DNA of 64,000 nucleotides from an uncultured Bacteroidales bacterium (GTDB taxonomy: Bacteria; Bacteroidota; Bacteroidia; Bacteroidales; Muribaculaceae). Every line of letters starts with the position of its first letter. Position 1 is the first letter of the stretch. A program made the translations under genes and the position numbers. The DNA is taken from contig CASEAQ010000026.1 of assembly GCA_949285735.1 (NCBI GenBank), forward strand, positions 1 through 64,000. The letters are read 5' to 3'. Positions 27,665-36,563 of the stretch are shown piece after piece. The notes beneath the pieces were generated by a model. That model saw only the letters and a program-made list of their open reading frames with translations. It did not search any database and was not told the origin of the DNA.

Positions 27665-29209
27665 TTAATTTATACATTGCATTCGCGGACGGCTGCTCGG
27701 CTGTATCATCACGTCGTTAAGCCCCATCTTGGTGATATAGTCAAGGGCACGTACACCGAATTTCTCGCTGTCGCAATATTTTATCTCCTTGTTTTCAAAC
27801 GACGAAAGATGGTCGCCGCCATGAGCCAAGTAGTCGAGAGTGGCGATGCGGTATATCTTTGCGCGGTTCACTGCCATGCCATTCACGGTGGCAGCCTCCA
27901 CAGTTCCGTCTTTCTTGTAAAGCACCTTCACGTTGTTGCTCACGGCATCGCCGCCGCGGGCAGCCATCACTTCAAATGCCTTCATCAGGTCTTCGCCAAT
28001 CACGTCGATTACCACAAGTTTGTTGTTGAACGGGAACATCGCCCCTATCAACCCTTCCGACACGCCGCCCTCGGGCATCGGCTGGCGTATGCCACCCTTG
28101 TTCATTATCGCAAGGTCAACGTTCATGCCGCTTTGGTTGGTGGTTATCTCAAATGCCATGTCGGCAACGAAATTCTGCATCTCTACGCTGCTGTTGCCAT
28201 AGTGCTGCTTCGACTGGGCTACTATATTGTTCATCAACTTGTGCACAGGCTTTTGGAACGGGGCAAGGAATGCCTCCAACGACGGGTAATGGGCTTTCTT
28301 GTCCCAATGTTCGTCAACGGGAATCAGGCTTTGGCGCACGGTGAGGCTGTCGAGGTCAACCTTTATGCACCCCACATATTTGCCCCCGCTCCCGTTTTGA
28401 GCCACTGGCACCATCTTGCCTTCCTTGTTTTCCAGCACGCAAGCCACACCACTGGCATTGGCAGGATCGACAAGCGTGTGTGAGTGCCCGCCAATCACCA
28501 AATCGATGTCGCTGCCCGATGCCACAATCTGCTTGTCGCCTGGCGAATCGGGGTTGTCAATGTCATACCCCACGTGCGAAACCATTATCACGAAGTCAAC
28601 CTTCTCGGTCTGCTTCAGGTAACGGGCAGTTTCATTGGCAGCCTGCAACGAATTGGTGTAAACTATTCCATTGCAATTAGTCATGTCAATCATCCCCACC
28701 GGGTTGAGGTTGATGCCCATTATGCCAAACCGCTTGCCGCCATACTCCTTCACCACGTATGGCTTGTAATGCCCGGCGAGCTTCGTTGCCGAGAAATCAT
28801 AGTTGGCCGACAGGCGAGTCACCTTCAACGGATTCTGCCTTGCGGCAAGCGAGTCGATGCCGTTGTCAAACTCATGGTTGCCAAGCACCGATATGTCGTA
28901 GCCAAGGCTGTCGAGCAGCGCATATTCCACCGCGCCGCCATAGAGCGAAAAATACAACGTGCCTTGCACTATGTCACCGGCATCGACGAGCAAAACATTA
29001 TTCTCGGCACTGCGCACACTGTCGATTAATGCCTTGCGGCGCAACACTCCGCCCTTACCGTCAAAATCGGGATCGATGTGGCTATGCGTGTCATTTGTGG
29101 TGAGTATCACCAACTCCTCGGCACTGACATTACCTGCACAAACAGCCAACGCCAACCCTAATACAATAAAGAGTCTATTTAACTTTCTCATGCGTTTCCT
29201 TGTTTTCAT
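27665..29209 (-). CDS. Periplasmic 5'-nucleotidase / 2',3'-cyclic phosphodiesterase (UshA family)
   Basis: A secreted metallophosphoesterase of 514 residues that strips phosphate from nucleotides. After a signal peptide (around LFIVLGLALAVCAGNVSA) come the two-metal-site motifs LTTNDTHSHIDPD, VLLVDAGDIVQGT, SVLGNHEFDNG, MVSHVGYD and LVIGGHSHT. The C-terminal domain (about 320-500) carries GGIRQPMPEG and the substrate-binding stretch RIATLDYLAHGGDHLSSF. An ATG 18 bp downstream (MRKLNRLF) is an equally plausible start. It is upstream of and probably co-transcribed with the GH3 fusion. Confidence 0.93.
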   Translation of the reverse strand: MKTRKRMRKLNRLFIVLGLALAVCAGNVSAEELVILTTNDTHSHIDPDFDGKGGVLRRKALIDSVRSAENNVLLVDAGDIVQGTLYFSLYGGAVEYALLDSLGYDISVLGNHEFDNGIDSLAARQNPLKVTRLSANYDFSATKLAGHYKPYVVKEYGGKRFGIMGINLNPVGMIDMTNCNGIVYTNSLQAANETARYLKQTEKVDFVIMVSHVGYDIDNPDSPGDKQIVASGSDIDLVIGGHSHTLVDPANASGVACVLENKEGKMVPVAQNGSGGKYVGCIKVDLDSLTVRQSLIPVDEHWDKKAHYPSLEAFLAPFQKPVHKLMNNIVAQSKQHYGNSSVEMQNFVADMAFEITTNQSGMNVDLAIMNKGGIRQPMPEGGVSEGLIGAMFPFNNKLVVIDVIGEDLMKAFEVMAARGGDAVSNNVKVLYKKDGTVEAATVNGMAVNRAKIYRIATLDYLAHGGDHLSSFENKEIKYCDSEKFGVRALDYITKMGLNDVMIQPSSRPRMQCIN

Positions 29210-29524
29210 TTTTTACGCTACGAAATTACGCAATTTCCGCAACATTTTGCCCCAAGGCAACGCCGTAATATTCACAATCAGCCCGTTTTTTCAAACAATC
29301 TCAAAAATTTTGGCACATCTCCTACGAAAAATTCCAGTTGTATAGCACTCCATAAAATGACGACCCAACAACCTCGTTAAAAATATAGCAAGGGGCGGCG
29401 AAGCCGTCCAACTTTGCGCTAGCCAGCGGTAACGCAGCCCTTTAGGGCAAGGAACCGTCGGAACAAAACCCTCCCAAGCTGCAGGGGTCTCGAAGAGGTC
29501 CAACGAGCCACCTTGGAATAGCAC
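29210..29524. other. Gap with an unexplained structured block
   Basis: No gene is supported here. Bases 29375-29520 are visibly richer in G+C than normal spacers and full of short hairpins, for example GGCGGC-gaa-GCCGTC near 29393-29408 and GCCC-ttta-GGGC at 29437-29448. A minus-strand frame through it is open but has no start signal and no recognisable domain. It may be a dispersed non-coding element. Confidence 0.35.
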
Positions 29525-29564
29525 AAAAAAGAGGGAGGACACACGTCGTGTAGTGTCCTCCCTC
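29525..29564 (-). terminator. Terminator of rpsP
   Basis: A 12-bp perfect stem, GAGGGAGGACAC / GTGTCCTCCCTC (29531-29564), is followed on the minus strand by six T. It lies 27 bp past the rpsP stop. Confidence 0.9.
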
Positions 29565-29591
29565 ATGTTAACCTTTATCTTGCAATCGAGG

Positions 29592-30131
29592 TTATTCTGC
29601 AGCCGGAGCTTCTTCAGTTGCGGCTTCAGCCGGTTGTTCCTCGGCTGCGGCAGCCTTGGCAGCTTCCTCAGCAGCCTTTGCCAATTCGGCTTTCTTCTTG
29701 GCAACCAATTCAGCCTTGGCGTTCTTCTTGGCGGTTTCTTCGTCAAGACGAGCCTTTTCGGCGTTGCGGCTGTCCTCGTTCAATTTAGCCTTGATTGCGT
29801 TGAGTTTTGCTTCTTTTTCATTCTTCCAAGCCTCAAAGCGACGTTGTGCTTCTTCTTCGGTGAATGCACCCTTCTTTACACCGCCTTGGAGGTGCTTCAT
29901 CAACATTACGCCTTCACGAGACAAGATGTTGCGAACTGTATCGGTTGGGATTGCGCCCACGTTTACCCAATACAAAGCTCTTTCAAAATTTAAACTTATT
30001 GTAGCAGGATTAGTGTTTGGGTTATACGAACCAATCCTTTCAATAAATTTACCATCACGTGGTGCCCTGCTATCGGCGATTACAATTGGATAAAACGCAT
30101 AACCCTTGCGGCCATGACGCTGTAATGAACA
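29592..30131 (-). CDS. rpsP: 30S ribosomal protein S16 lacking its start codon and first residues
   Basis: S16 is needed for 30S assembly. The frame reads [20 protein letters not shown] from 30125, continues through [20 protein letters not shown] and ends in the Ala/Lys/Glu-rich tail typical of Bacteroidales S16. But S16 normally begins with about six residues such as MATKIR before LQRHGRK. Here the upstream codons are TCA, TGT and then a TAG stop (30134-30132), and no ATG, GTG or TTG exists in frame before the ATG at 29975, deep inside the protein. The 28 nt between this point and tRNA-Gln do not look like a mutated S16 5' end, so the gene start has been replaced or lost, or the assembly is wrong here. 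Confidence 0.85.
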   Translation of the reverse strand, partial: CSLQRHGRKGYAFYPIVIADSRAPRDGKFIERIGSYNPNTNPATISLNFERALYWVNVGAIPTDTVRNILSREGVMLMKHLQGGVKKGAFTEEEAQRRFEAWKNEKEAKLNAIKAKLNEDSRNAEKARLDEETAKKNAKAELVAKKKAELAKAAEEAAKAAAAEEQPAEAATEEAPAAE

Positions 30132-30152
30132 CTACCGTTCCCCACTTTTTTG

Positions 30153-30223
30153 TTGTCCAGGAAGGACTCGAACCCTCACAGGCGGAACCAGAATCCGAAG
30201 TGCTACCATTACACCACTGGACA
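30153..30223 (-). tRNA. tRNA-Gln (anticodon CTG)
   Basis: It folds as a cloverleaf: acceptor TGTCCAG / CTGGACA, D arm GTGT-GCAC, anticodon loop TTCTGGT (anticodon CTG), T arm GAGGG-TTCGAGT-CCTTC. Discriminator A; CCA is not encoded. Closing pair 27-43 of the anticodon stem is a T-C mismatch. It lies between lepA and rpsP on the same strand. Confidence 0.93.
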
Positions 30224-30241
30224 ATTTCGTTTTCAACGCTG

Positions 30242-30271
30242 CAAAGGTACTGCTTTTTTTCAAAACAACAA
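30242..30271 (-). promoter_or_regulatory. Promoter of tRNA-Gln
   Basis: On the minus strand TACCTTTG (30249-30242) fits TAnnTTTG, with TTG (30271-30269) 19 bp upstream. It stands about 18 bp before the mature tRNA 5' end. Confidence 0.6.
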
Positions 30272-30325
30272 GCGTTGTCGCCAATTTTTTTCAAAAAATT
30301 TCGCCGCGGCACCTCATCTCGGCAA

Positions 30326-30362
30326 GAAAAACGCCGGGAATGCACCACTGCGCTCCCGGCGT
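30326..30362 (-). terminator. Terminator of lepA
   Basis: ACGCCGGGA (30331-30339) pairs with TCCCGGCGT (30354-30362), followed on the minus strand by TTTT. It lies just after the lepA stop. Confidence 0.85.
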
Positions 30363-30369
30363 TGGTCGT

Positions 30370-32157
30370 TTAGTCGAGCTTGAGCACGGCAAGGAAAGCC
30401 TTTTGCGGCACTTCAACCGAGCCTATCTGTTTCATGCGCTTCTTGCCCGCCTTTTGCTTTTCGAGCAACTTGCGCTTGCGACTCACGTCGCCACCATAGC
30501 ACTTGGCGGTAACGTCCTTGCGCACCGCCTTGATGGTCTCGCGGGCGATGATTTTCGCACCGATGGCGGCTTGCACGGCAATGTCGAACTGCTGCCTTGG
30601 GATAAGCTCTTTCAACTTCTCACACATGCGCCTGCCGAAAGTTGCCGCATTGTCGAAGTGGGTCAACGTGCTTAGCGCATCGACAGGCTCGCCGTTGAGC
30701 AATATGTCGAGCTTCACCAGCCGCGACTCGCGGAAGTCGTGGATATGGTAGTCAAACGACGCATAACCCTTCGAGATGCTCTTCAACTTGTCGTAGAAGT
30801 CTATCACAATTTCGCCAAGCGGCAAGTCGAATATCAATTCTATGCGGTTGCCCGATATGTATTCCTGCTTCACCAGTTCGCCGCGCTTGCCAAGGCACAG
30901 CGTCATTATGGGGCCTATATAGTCGGTCACGGTGATAATCGAAGCCCTTATATACGGCTCCTCGATATGGTCGATATAGGTCGGGTCTGGCATTCCCGCC
31001 GGGTTGTGCACCTCGGTCCACCCCCCTTTCTTGTCATACACCTTATACGACACGTTGGGCACCGTGGTGATGACTTCCATGTTATATTCGCGGCTCAACC
31101 GCTCCTGCACAATCTCCATGTGCAACAGCCCAAGGAAGCCGCAGCGGAAACCAAAGCCGAGGGCTATCGACGACTCGGGCTGGAACGTGAGCGACGCATC
31201 GTTGAGCTGCAACTTTTCGAGCGACGAACGCAGGTTCTCAAAGTCTTCGTTTACTATGGGATATACGCCGGCAAACACCATCGGCTTCACCTCCTGGAAT
31301 CCGGCAATAGCCTTCTCACACGGGCGGTCAACGTGGGTGATGGTGTCGCCCACCTTCACCTCCTTCGAGGTCTTGATGCCCGAAATGATGTAGCCCACAT
31401 TCCCTGCCGACAACTCGTTGCGCGGCGACATGGTGAGTTTCAGCACGCCCACCTCGTCGGCATGATACTCCTTGTCGGTGCTCACAAACTTCACAAAATC
31501 GTCCTTGCGCAACGTTCCGTTCACTATCTTGAAGTAGGCAATGATGCCCCTGAACGGGTTGAACACCGAGTCGAAAATCAACGCCTGCAACGGCGCATTG
31601 GGGTCGCCCTTGGGGGCAGGAATCCGCTCCACTATCGCTTCGAGTATCTCGTCAACCCCGATGCCCGTCTTGCCGCTGGCGCGTATTATCTCCTCGCGCT
31701 TGCAGCCAAGCAGGTCGATTATCTGGTCTTCCACCTCGTCGGGCTTGGCACTGTCGAGGTCAACCTTGTTGATGACAGGTATTATCTCAAGCCCGTTGTC
31801 AATCGCCATATACAAGTTGGAGATGGTCTGCGCCTGTATGCCCTGCGATGCGTCAACTATCAGCAACGCCCCCTCGCAAGCGGCAATCGACCGCGACACC
31901 TCATATGAAAAGTCCACGTGCCCCGGGGTGTCGATTAGGTTCAGCACGTATGCCTCGCCCCGATGCACATAGTCCATCTGTATAGCGTGGCTTTTGATGG
32001 TGATGCCACGCTCGCGTTCAAGATCCATGTCGTCGAGCACCTGGTCTTGCAAGTCCTTGCCCACCACGGTCTTGGTCTGTTCGAGCAAGCGGTCGGCAAG
32101 CGTACTCTTGCCATGGTCGATGTGCGCTATTATGCAGAAATTTCTAATATGGTTCAT
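30370..32157 (-). CDS. lepA: Elongation factor 4 (LepA)
   Basis: A ribosome-associated GTPase that affects translation initiation and elongation under stress. The 595 residues match the family's normal length. G1 is [14 protein letters not shown] (about 10-23), G2/G3 include RERGITIKS and [19 protein letters not shown]4 is INKVDLDSA. The C-terminal LepA domain shows [25 protein letters not shown]. It ends 8 bp before its terminator and precedes tRNA-Gln. Confidence 0.98.
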   Translation of the reverse strand: MNHIRNFCIIAHIDHGKSTLADRLLEQTKTVVGKDLQDQVLDDMDLERERGITIKSHAIQMDYVHRGEAYVLNLIDTPGHVDFSYEVSRSIAACEGALLIVDASQGIQAQTISNLYMAIDNGLEIIPVINKVDLDSAKPDEVEDQIIDLLGCKREEIIRASGKTGIGVDEILEAIVERIPAPKGDPNAPLQALIFDSVFNPFRGIIAYFKIVNGTLRKDDFVKFVSTDKEYHADEVGVLKLTMSPRNELSAGNVGYIISGIKTSKEVKVGDTITHVDRPCEKAIAGFQEVKPMVFAGVYPIVNEDFENLRSSLEKLQLNDASLTFQPESSIALGFGFRCGFLGLLHMEIVQERLSREYNMEVITTVPNVSYKVYDKKGGWTEVHNPAGMPDPTYIDHIEEPYIRASIITVTDYIGPIMTLCLGKRGELVKQEYISGNRIELIFDLPLGEIVIDFYDKLKSISKGYASFDYHIHDFRESRLVKLDILLNGEPVDALSTLTHFDNAATFGRRMCEKLKELIPRQQFDIAVQAAIGAKIIARETIKAVRKDVTAKCYGGDVSRKRKLLEKQKAGKKRMKQIGSVEVPQKAFLAVLKLD

Positions 32158-32179
32158 CTATCTTCTTAATTCAGTGGTG

Positions 32180-32187
32180 CAAATTTA
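32180..32187 (-). promoter_or_regulatory. -7 element of lepA
   Basis: Read on the minus strand, TAAATTTG matches TAnnTTTG 22 bp before the lepA ATG. No clear TTG is seen at the -33 distance. Confidence 0.5.
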
Positions 32188-32398
32188 CACAAAACCCACG
32201 AATTATGAAAAAAATCAAAAAACACCCAACGGCAACAATCCTGCGACACAAACACTTCTCGTAACGACAGCCATGGTTTTCACATATTTTTCACCAATTA
32301 TTTTCTTTATTTCAATAAGTTGCCCCAACTTTGCAACATAGCTTAACAAACTACTATCCATAATCGAATACCAACCTACAAAAGCCCAAAACAAAAAC

Positions 32399-33066
32399 AT
32401 GAAACTGAAACTACTTTTTTAATAATTGCATTATCATTTAATGTAGCGGTGGCTAAAAACACTACCGACTACATCAGGCATGCAATCACTTATCTCAAGC
32501 CATCGTGCCTGCCATTCTACTCGGGGCAGGTAAGTGAACTCCAACGAAGTTTCTTCATACCTAACGATGGGTATGTAATTCCCAACAAGTTGTATGATGA
32601 TTTTCAATTAACAAAATTCAGACATGCGTCCGATTATGAAGATTTGGGATTGTCAATGCTCAAAAAGTTCCACCTTGGGAATGACACCTATTTGGGATAT
32701 ATACTTGTCGGAGGTTTAGGCGAACCCATAAGTTTTTGCTTCATAACAGTTGACCGTAATTTCAATATTGTTGATACGCTCGAATGTACGATAAAATATA
32801 CTAACATTCCTGTCAAGCAATTCCGCATCAACGAAAACAAGGAGGTTTTCGTCTATCAGCTTGTGCCGACCACCTCAACCTCAATTCCACTCGAAACATT
32901 CCAGCAAGTCGATGCCTACATCACCTGCACCGTCTATCAAATCGACAGCACAGGAAAGTTCATCAAAATGTCAGAGAAAAGGACACAAAACTCGCGTACA
33001 TTCACCCGAGATGAACTCAACAATAAAAAAACAAACTTGTGGGATTGGTATAATGTGAAATATTGA
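32399..33066 (+). CDS. Predicted secreted protein of unknown function, frameshifted in its signal peptide
   Basis: From ATG 32399 the frame reads MKLKLLF and then stops at TAA just after a run of six T (32415-32420). With one more T it would continue LIIALSFNVAVA and join the long frame (AKNTTDYIRHAITYL) that ends at 33066. Together these form a textbook signal peptide, MKLKLLFLIIALSFNVAVA, and a mature part of about 203 residues. As sequenced, only a GTG at 32449 could start the long frame, which would give a protein without a signal peptide. I recognise no domain; the protein is mixed alpha/beta with an aromatic-rich C-terminus (NLWDWYNVKY). It is followed by a terminator. Confidence 0.7.
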
Positions 33067-33087
33067 ACCTGCCACGCAACATATCGC

Positions 33088-33134
33088 AAAAGCTGCCACG
33101 GCTATCTCCGACCGACATTGCCGTGGCGGCTTTT
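33088..33134 (+). terminator. Terminator after the frameshifted secreted protein
   Basis: AAAAGCTGCCACGGC (33088-33102) pairs along its whole length, with one G-T pair, with GCCGTGGCGGCTTTT (33120-33134), which ends in four T. A-run and T-run make it bidirectional. Confidence 0.8.
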
Positions 33135-33270
33135 ATATTGTGGCTTGTTGCCAACGACATAATACATGTGTATGGCTCCGCGACATTATTGTCAGCTTCA
33201 TTTATTATTGACAAGTGGCGAGAAAAGGTGTTTTTGGAGAGTTTTATTCGGTTATTTCACATATTTTCCG

Positions 33271-33278
33271 TATGTTTG
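33271..33278 (+). promoter_or_regulatory. -7 element of the DUF3298 lipoprotein gene
   Basis: TATGTTTG matches TAnnTTTG, 27 bp before the ATG. The -33 region is weak. Confidence 0.5.
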
Positions 33279-33305
33279 TTGCCGTTCTGTAAACATTAAT
33301 AAATT

Positions 33306-34175
33306 ATGAAAGGGAAAAAACTGGTTGTTGTTGCATTGTCAGCAACCGTTATGGCAGCCTGTTCGGGCAATAACGATGCAAGCGTTGCCAAGGAAGAAAG
33401 CAACGGGGTGAACAATTTTGAAATAAGCATTGTCGAGAAGTCGTTGAAAGGCAATTATCTATGCGTGGGAGACACCACATTTGGCACAGAGGTGAAACTA
33501 TACACCACCGCCGGCGCAACGTTGCAGTGGCCGCGACAACTTGGCAATGCCGATGTGAAATGCTTGCAAGACACGCTGCTTGCCCGTTGCTTCGGCAGCG
33601 ACACCATTGCTGTTGACGAGGCGATGCGCCGATTTGTCGCCGAACCGGTGACGATGGACGACGATGCCGAGTTGCAGGCTGTCGATTCGGTGCCTGCCAA
33701 TTTGGCTGTAGCACGTGTGCTTGAGCAGATGATAGACGTGAGGGCTATGTCGCTAAACAGCCGCTATGCCACGTTTGAGGTTTACCATTATATGTATGGA
33801 GGCGGCGCGCATCCGGTATATTCGTCGTCGTTTGTCAACTATGACGTACAACGTGGCAAGGTACTCGGGATTGGCGATATTGTAATGCCAGACAAGACTG
33901 ACGACTTGGCAACGTTGATAAAAAGCTCGTTGCGTGAACGATTTGGCGTGACGACCGACAAGCAACTGCAGGACAAATCGGGCATAAACGTCGAAGCCAT
34001 CGACTATGCCTTGCAGTCGCCAACGTTCTACTTGGAAGGTTGCAACGTGGTGTTTTATTTCAACCCCTATGAGATTGGCCCTTGGGCGATAGGTGCGGTA
34101 GAAGTGCCAGTGCCTGTATATGCCCTCGATGGAATCATGCTACCCGAAGTCGGGAAACTACTCGGTTGCCAATAA
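33306..34175 (+). CDS. DUF3298 (RsiV-like) lipoprotein
   Basis: A 289-residue lipoprotein: MKGKKLVVVALSATVMAAC gives a lipobox with Cys19. The region about 35-130 resembles the DUF4163/PdaC-type N-terminal half, and YHYMYGGGAHPVYSSSFVNY followed by VLGIGDIV is the hallmark of DUF3298, the domain of the anti-sigma factor RsiV that binds lysozyme. No cytoplasmic anti-sigma domain is present, so it is not an anti-sigma factor itself. It stands alone with its own promoter. Confidence 0.85.
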   Translation: MKGKKLVVVALSATVMAACSGNNDASVAKEESNGVNNFEISIVEKSLKGNYLCVGDTTFGTEVKLYTTAGATLQWPRQLGNADVKCLQDTLLARCFGSDTIAVDEAMRRFVAEPVTMDDDAELQAVDSVPANLAVARVLEQMIDVRAMSLNSRYATFEVYHYMYGGGAHPVYSSSFVNYDVQRGKVLGIGDIVMPDKTDDLATLIKSSLRERFGVTTDKQLQDKSGINVEAIDYALQSPTFYLEGCNVVFYFNPYEIGPWAIGAVEVPVPVYALDGIMLPEVGKLLGCQ

Positions 34176-34227
34176 CATGGCAAGCAGCGTAAATTTGGCT
34201 TTATTGGCTCGATTTGCCGGCAAAGGA

Positions 34228-34259
34228 TTGGCAAATTGCCATTTTTATATGTAATTTTG
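34228..34259 (+). promoter_or_regulatory. Promoter of the aminotransferase gene
   Basis: TTG (34228-34230), a 21-bp spacer, then TAATTTTG (34252-34259). It lies 24 bp before the chosen ATG at 34284, and argues against the upstream start at 34236. Confidence 0.65.
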
Positions 34260-34283
34260 CAGCAAATTAGTTTTATTATAAAC

Positions 34284-35477
34284 ATGGAGCATATTTCTGA
34301 CAGGATTAAGGCAATGTCGCCGTCGGCTACGCTGGCGATGTCGCAAAAGAGCAATGAATTGAAGGCTCAAGGTGTTGACGTGATTAACCTCTCGGTGGGA
34401 GAACCCGACTTTTTCACCCCCGATCATATAAAGGAAGCTGCCAAGCGCGCCGTTGACGACAATTTCTCGTTTTACTCGCCCGTTCCCGGGTATCTGTCGT
34501 TGCGCAAGGCAATATGCGCAAAGCTGAAACATGAAAACGGCCTTGATTTCACTCCCGAGCAAATCATCGTGTCGAATGGGGCGAAACAGTCGTTGTGCAA
34601 CTGCATTCTTGCAGCCATCAATCCTGGCGACGAGGTGATTATCCCCACCCCGGCATGGGTGAGCTATGTCGAGATGGTGAAACTCGCCGAGGGCAAATGT
34701 GTGCTGGTGCCTGCATCGCTTGAACAAGACTTCAAGATTACGCCCGAGCAACTCGCTGCTGCTATCACGCCACGCACTCGCATGGTGCTGCTCTGCTCGC
34801 CATCCAATCCAACAGGCAGCGTGTATTCGCGCGACGAGTTGAAGGCTCTTGCCGATGTGATTGCAGCACACCCCGACATTTTGGTGCTTGCCGATGAGAT
34901 ATACGAACATATAAACTATACAGGTGAGTTTAATTCGATAGCACAGTTCCCCGAGATGGAGGGTCGCGTGGCAATCGTAAATGGCGTATCGAAGGCTTAT
35001 GCCATGACGGGATGGCGCATCGGATTCCTTGCCGCTCCGTTGTGGTTGGCAAAGGCTTGCAACAAGTTGCAGGGTCAATACACATCGGGCGCGTCGTCAA
35101 TAGCACAGAAGGCTGCCGAAGAGGCATACAACGGGCCGCAAGATTGCGTCGAAGAGATGCGCAAGGCTTTCGAGCGTCGCCGCAACTTGATTGTTTCGCT
35201 ATTGAAGGAGATTCCTGGCTTGAAGATAAGCAACCCCGAGGGTGCATTTTACGTGTTCCCCGAAGTGTCGGCATACATTGGCAAAAGCTATGGCAACCAC
35301 ACGATTGCCACTTCGGGCGACCTTGCCCTGTATCTGCTCGACGAGGCGCACGTTGCCACCGTTGACGGAGCTGCATTCTGCGCACCTGGATACATTCGCC
35401 TGAGCTACGCAACCAGCGACGACAACATTCGCGAGGCAGCCAAGCGCATTGCGGCAGCCCTTGCCAAGCTACAGTGA
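34284..35477 (+). CDS. Class I PLP-dependent aspartate aminotransferase
   Basis: It transfers amino groups between aspartate or related amino acids and 2-oxoglutarate. The 397 residues start at 34284 (MEHISDRIKAMSPSATLAMS). Typical AspC-Ib features are NLSVGEPDFFTP, YSPVPGYLSLRKAI, CSPSNPTGSVY, VLADEIYEHINY and the PLP lysine near 236 in VNGVSKAYAMTGWRIGF, with the substrate carboxylate Arg in GYIRLSYATS. It is monocistronic, with its own promoter and terminator. Confidence 0.94.
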   Translation: MEHISDRIKAMSPSATLAMSQKSNELKAQGVDVINLSVGEPDFFTPDHIKEAAKRAVDDNFSFYSPVPGYLSLRKAICAKLKHENGLDFTPEQIIVSNGAKQSLCNCILAAINPGDEVIIPTPAWVSYVEMVKLAEGKCVLVPASLEQDFKITPEQLAAAITPRTRMVLLCSPSNPTGSVYSRDELKALADVIAAHPDILVLADEIYEHINYTGEFNSIAQFPEMEGRVAIVNGVSKAYAMTGWRIGFLAAPLWLAKACNKLQGQYTSGASSIAQKAAEEAYNGPQDCVEEMRKAFERRRNLIVSLLKEIPGLKISNPEGAFYVFPEVSAYIGKSYGNHTIATSGDLALYLLDEAHVATVDGAAFCAPGYIRLSYATSDDNIREAAKRIAAALAKLQ

Positions 35478-35531
35478 GAGTGGGTTGCCACCCCTGCTGA
35501 TTGGGAGGGGAAGGCAAAGTGATTAAGATAC

Positions 35532-35566
35532 GCTGTGCCGATTTCGCATCGGCACAGCTTTTTTTT
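35532..35566 (+). terminator. Terminator of the aminotransferase gene
   Basis: GCTGTGCCGAT (35532-35542), loop TTCGC, ATCGGCACAGC (35548-35558), then eight T. An 11-bp perfect stem. Confidence 0.93.
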
Positions 35567-35693
35567 GTCGAACAACCGACTTTGATGGAGCAGTTATTAT
35601 AAGTTATGTTTTTTATATGCAAACAACTTATGATTCAGGCAATACCAACCAAAGGAAAAATCTGCCAACTACTTGCCTATAATCAAAAAAAAC

Positions 35694-35732
35694 AATTCCT
35701 AATTGCTTGAACAGATTCCTAATTTCTGATTG
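35694..35732. repeat. ATTCCTAATT-family intergenic repeat
   Basis: AATTCCTAATTG, a short spacer, then ATTCCTAATTTC. It belongs to the dispersed set also found at 40512, 43829, 43954, 50791 and 50846. Confidence 0.5.
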
Positions 35733-35738
35733 ATTTTA

Positions 35739-35746
35739 TATTTTTG
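35739..35746 (+). promoter_or_regulatory. -7 element of ispD
   Basis: TATTTTTG fits TAnnTTTG, about 60 bp before the ispD ATG. No clear -33 element. Confidence 0.45.
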
Positions 35747-35805
35747 CACTATGGAGCGTGACAGCCGCTCCACACACTCACCGACACAAACACGGACGAA
35801 AAGAA

Positions 35806-36489
35806 ATGACACGATACGCAATAATAGTAGCCGGAGGGTCGGGCAGCCGATTTGGCTCAGCCATTCCAAAACAATTCCTGCCGCTGGCAGGAACACCAGT
35901 GCTCATGCACACCATCAACCGCTTTGCCGCCGCTGGAGCGACAATCATACTCGTGTTGCCGCAGTCACAAATCCAATATTGGAACCAACTGTGCCAGCAA
36001 CACTCATTCACCCAACCCCTTAAGGTAGTCGCTGGCGGCGACAACCGATTTGGCTCGGTGAAAAACGCACTTGCCGCCATCGATGCCAGCCAAGGCGACC
36101 TCATCGCCGTCCACGACGGAGTGCGCCCGCTCGTTCCGCTGCATGTCATCGACAACGCCTATGCCCAAGCCGCCAGCCTCGGCAATGCCGTTCCCGTTGT
36201 GGCAGTCACCGACTCCATCAGGCAAACCGGCGACGACGGCACATCATGCGCCCTCGACCGCTCGCGCCTGGTGGCAGTGCAGACACCACAAACCTTCGAC
36301 GCAATGATGCTGAAACGCGCCTATACCGCCGACTACGACCCAACATTCACCGACGATGCCTCGGTGGTGGAACGCGCAGGCTTCGCCATACACCTCGTGA
36401 CTGGCGACCCATGCAACATAAAAATCACCCACCCAGGCGACATCGAAGTAGCCGAAACGTTGCTCAAAAACCATTGCCGCCACCCGTAG
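35806..36489 (+). CDS. ispD: 2-C-methyl-D-erythritol 4-phosphate cytidylyltransferase
   Basis: It makes CDP-methylerythritol from MEP and CTP in the non-mevalonate isoprenoid pathway. The start at 35806 places the signature IIVAGGSGSRFGSAIPKQFL at residues 5-24; an ATG at 35758 would add an unrelated His-rich extension. Other family features are AVHDGVRPLV, PVVAVTDSIRQ, AVQTPQTFD, FTDDASVVERAG and the final NIKITHPGDIEVAE. At 227 residues it is normal length. A palindromic repeat overlaps the stop, and recG follows after 74 bp. Confidence 0.96.
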   Translation: MTRYAIIVAGGSGSRFGSAIPKQFLPLAGTPVLMHTINRFAAAGATIILVLPQSQIQYWNQLCQQHSFTQPLKVVAGGDNRFGSVKNALAAIDASQGDLIAVHDGVRPLVPLHVIDNAYAQAASLGNAVPVVAVTDSIRQTGDDGTSCALDRSRLVAVQTPQTFDAMMLKRAYTADYDPTFTDDASVVERAGFAIHLVTGDPCNIKITHPGDIEVAETLLKNHCRHP

Positions 36490-36513
36490 AGACGTGATTA
36501 ATCGCGTCTCTAC
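36486..36513. repeat. Palindromic repeat (GAGACGCGAT family), copy 2
   Basis: GTAGAGACGTGAT / ATCGCGTCTCTAC is a 28-bp palindrome with one G-T mismatch, overlapping the ispD stop codon. Copy 1 is at 7229. Confidence 0.75.
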
Positions 36514-36563
36514 CCCTCCACATAAAAGCAAAACACCATAACAATTTCACCGTCACACCCACA

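Noticed and set aside
29291-29746. 151-codon minus-strand frame across the rpsP 3' end
   Set aside because: It is out of frame with rpsP, its N-terminal third is a shadow of the S16 tail, and it crosses the rpsP terminator.
29592-29975. S16 as a 127-residue protein starting at the internal ATG ([10 protein letters not shown])
   Set aside because: This would remove about half of the conserved S16 fold; homology clearly continues upstream to 30125.
30070-30348. 92-codon minus-strand frame over tRNA-Gln
   Set aside because: It is a translation of the tRNA gene itself.
33063-33299. A 78-codon plus-strand frame with a hydrophobic stretch (TTG start)
   Set aside because: It overlaps the previous stop codon and runs through a perfect terminator stem (33088-33134); it has no promoter or plausible start of its own.
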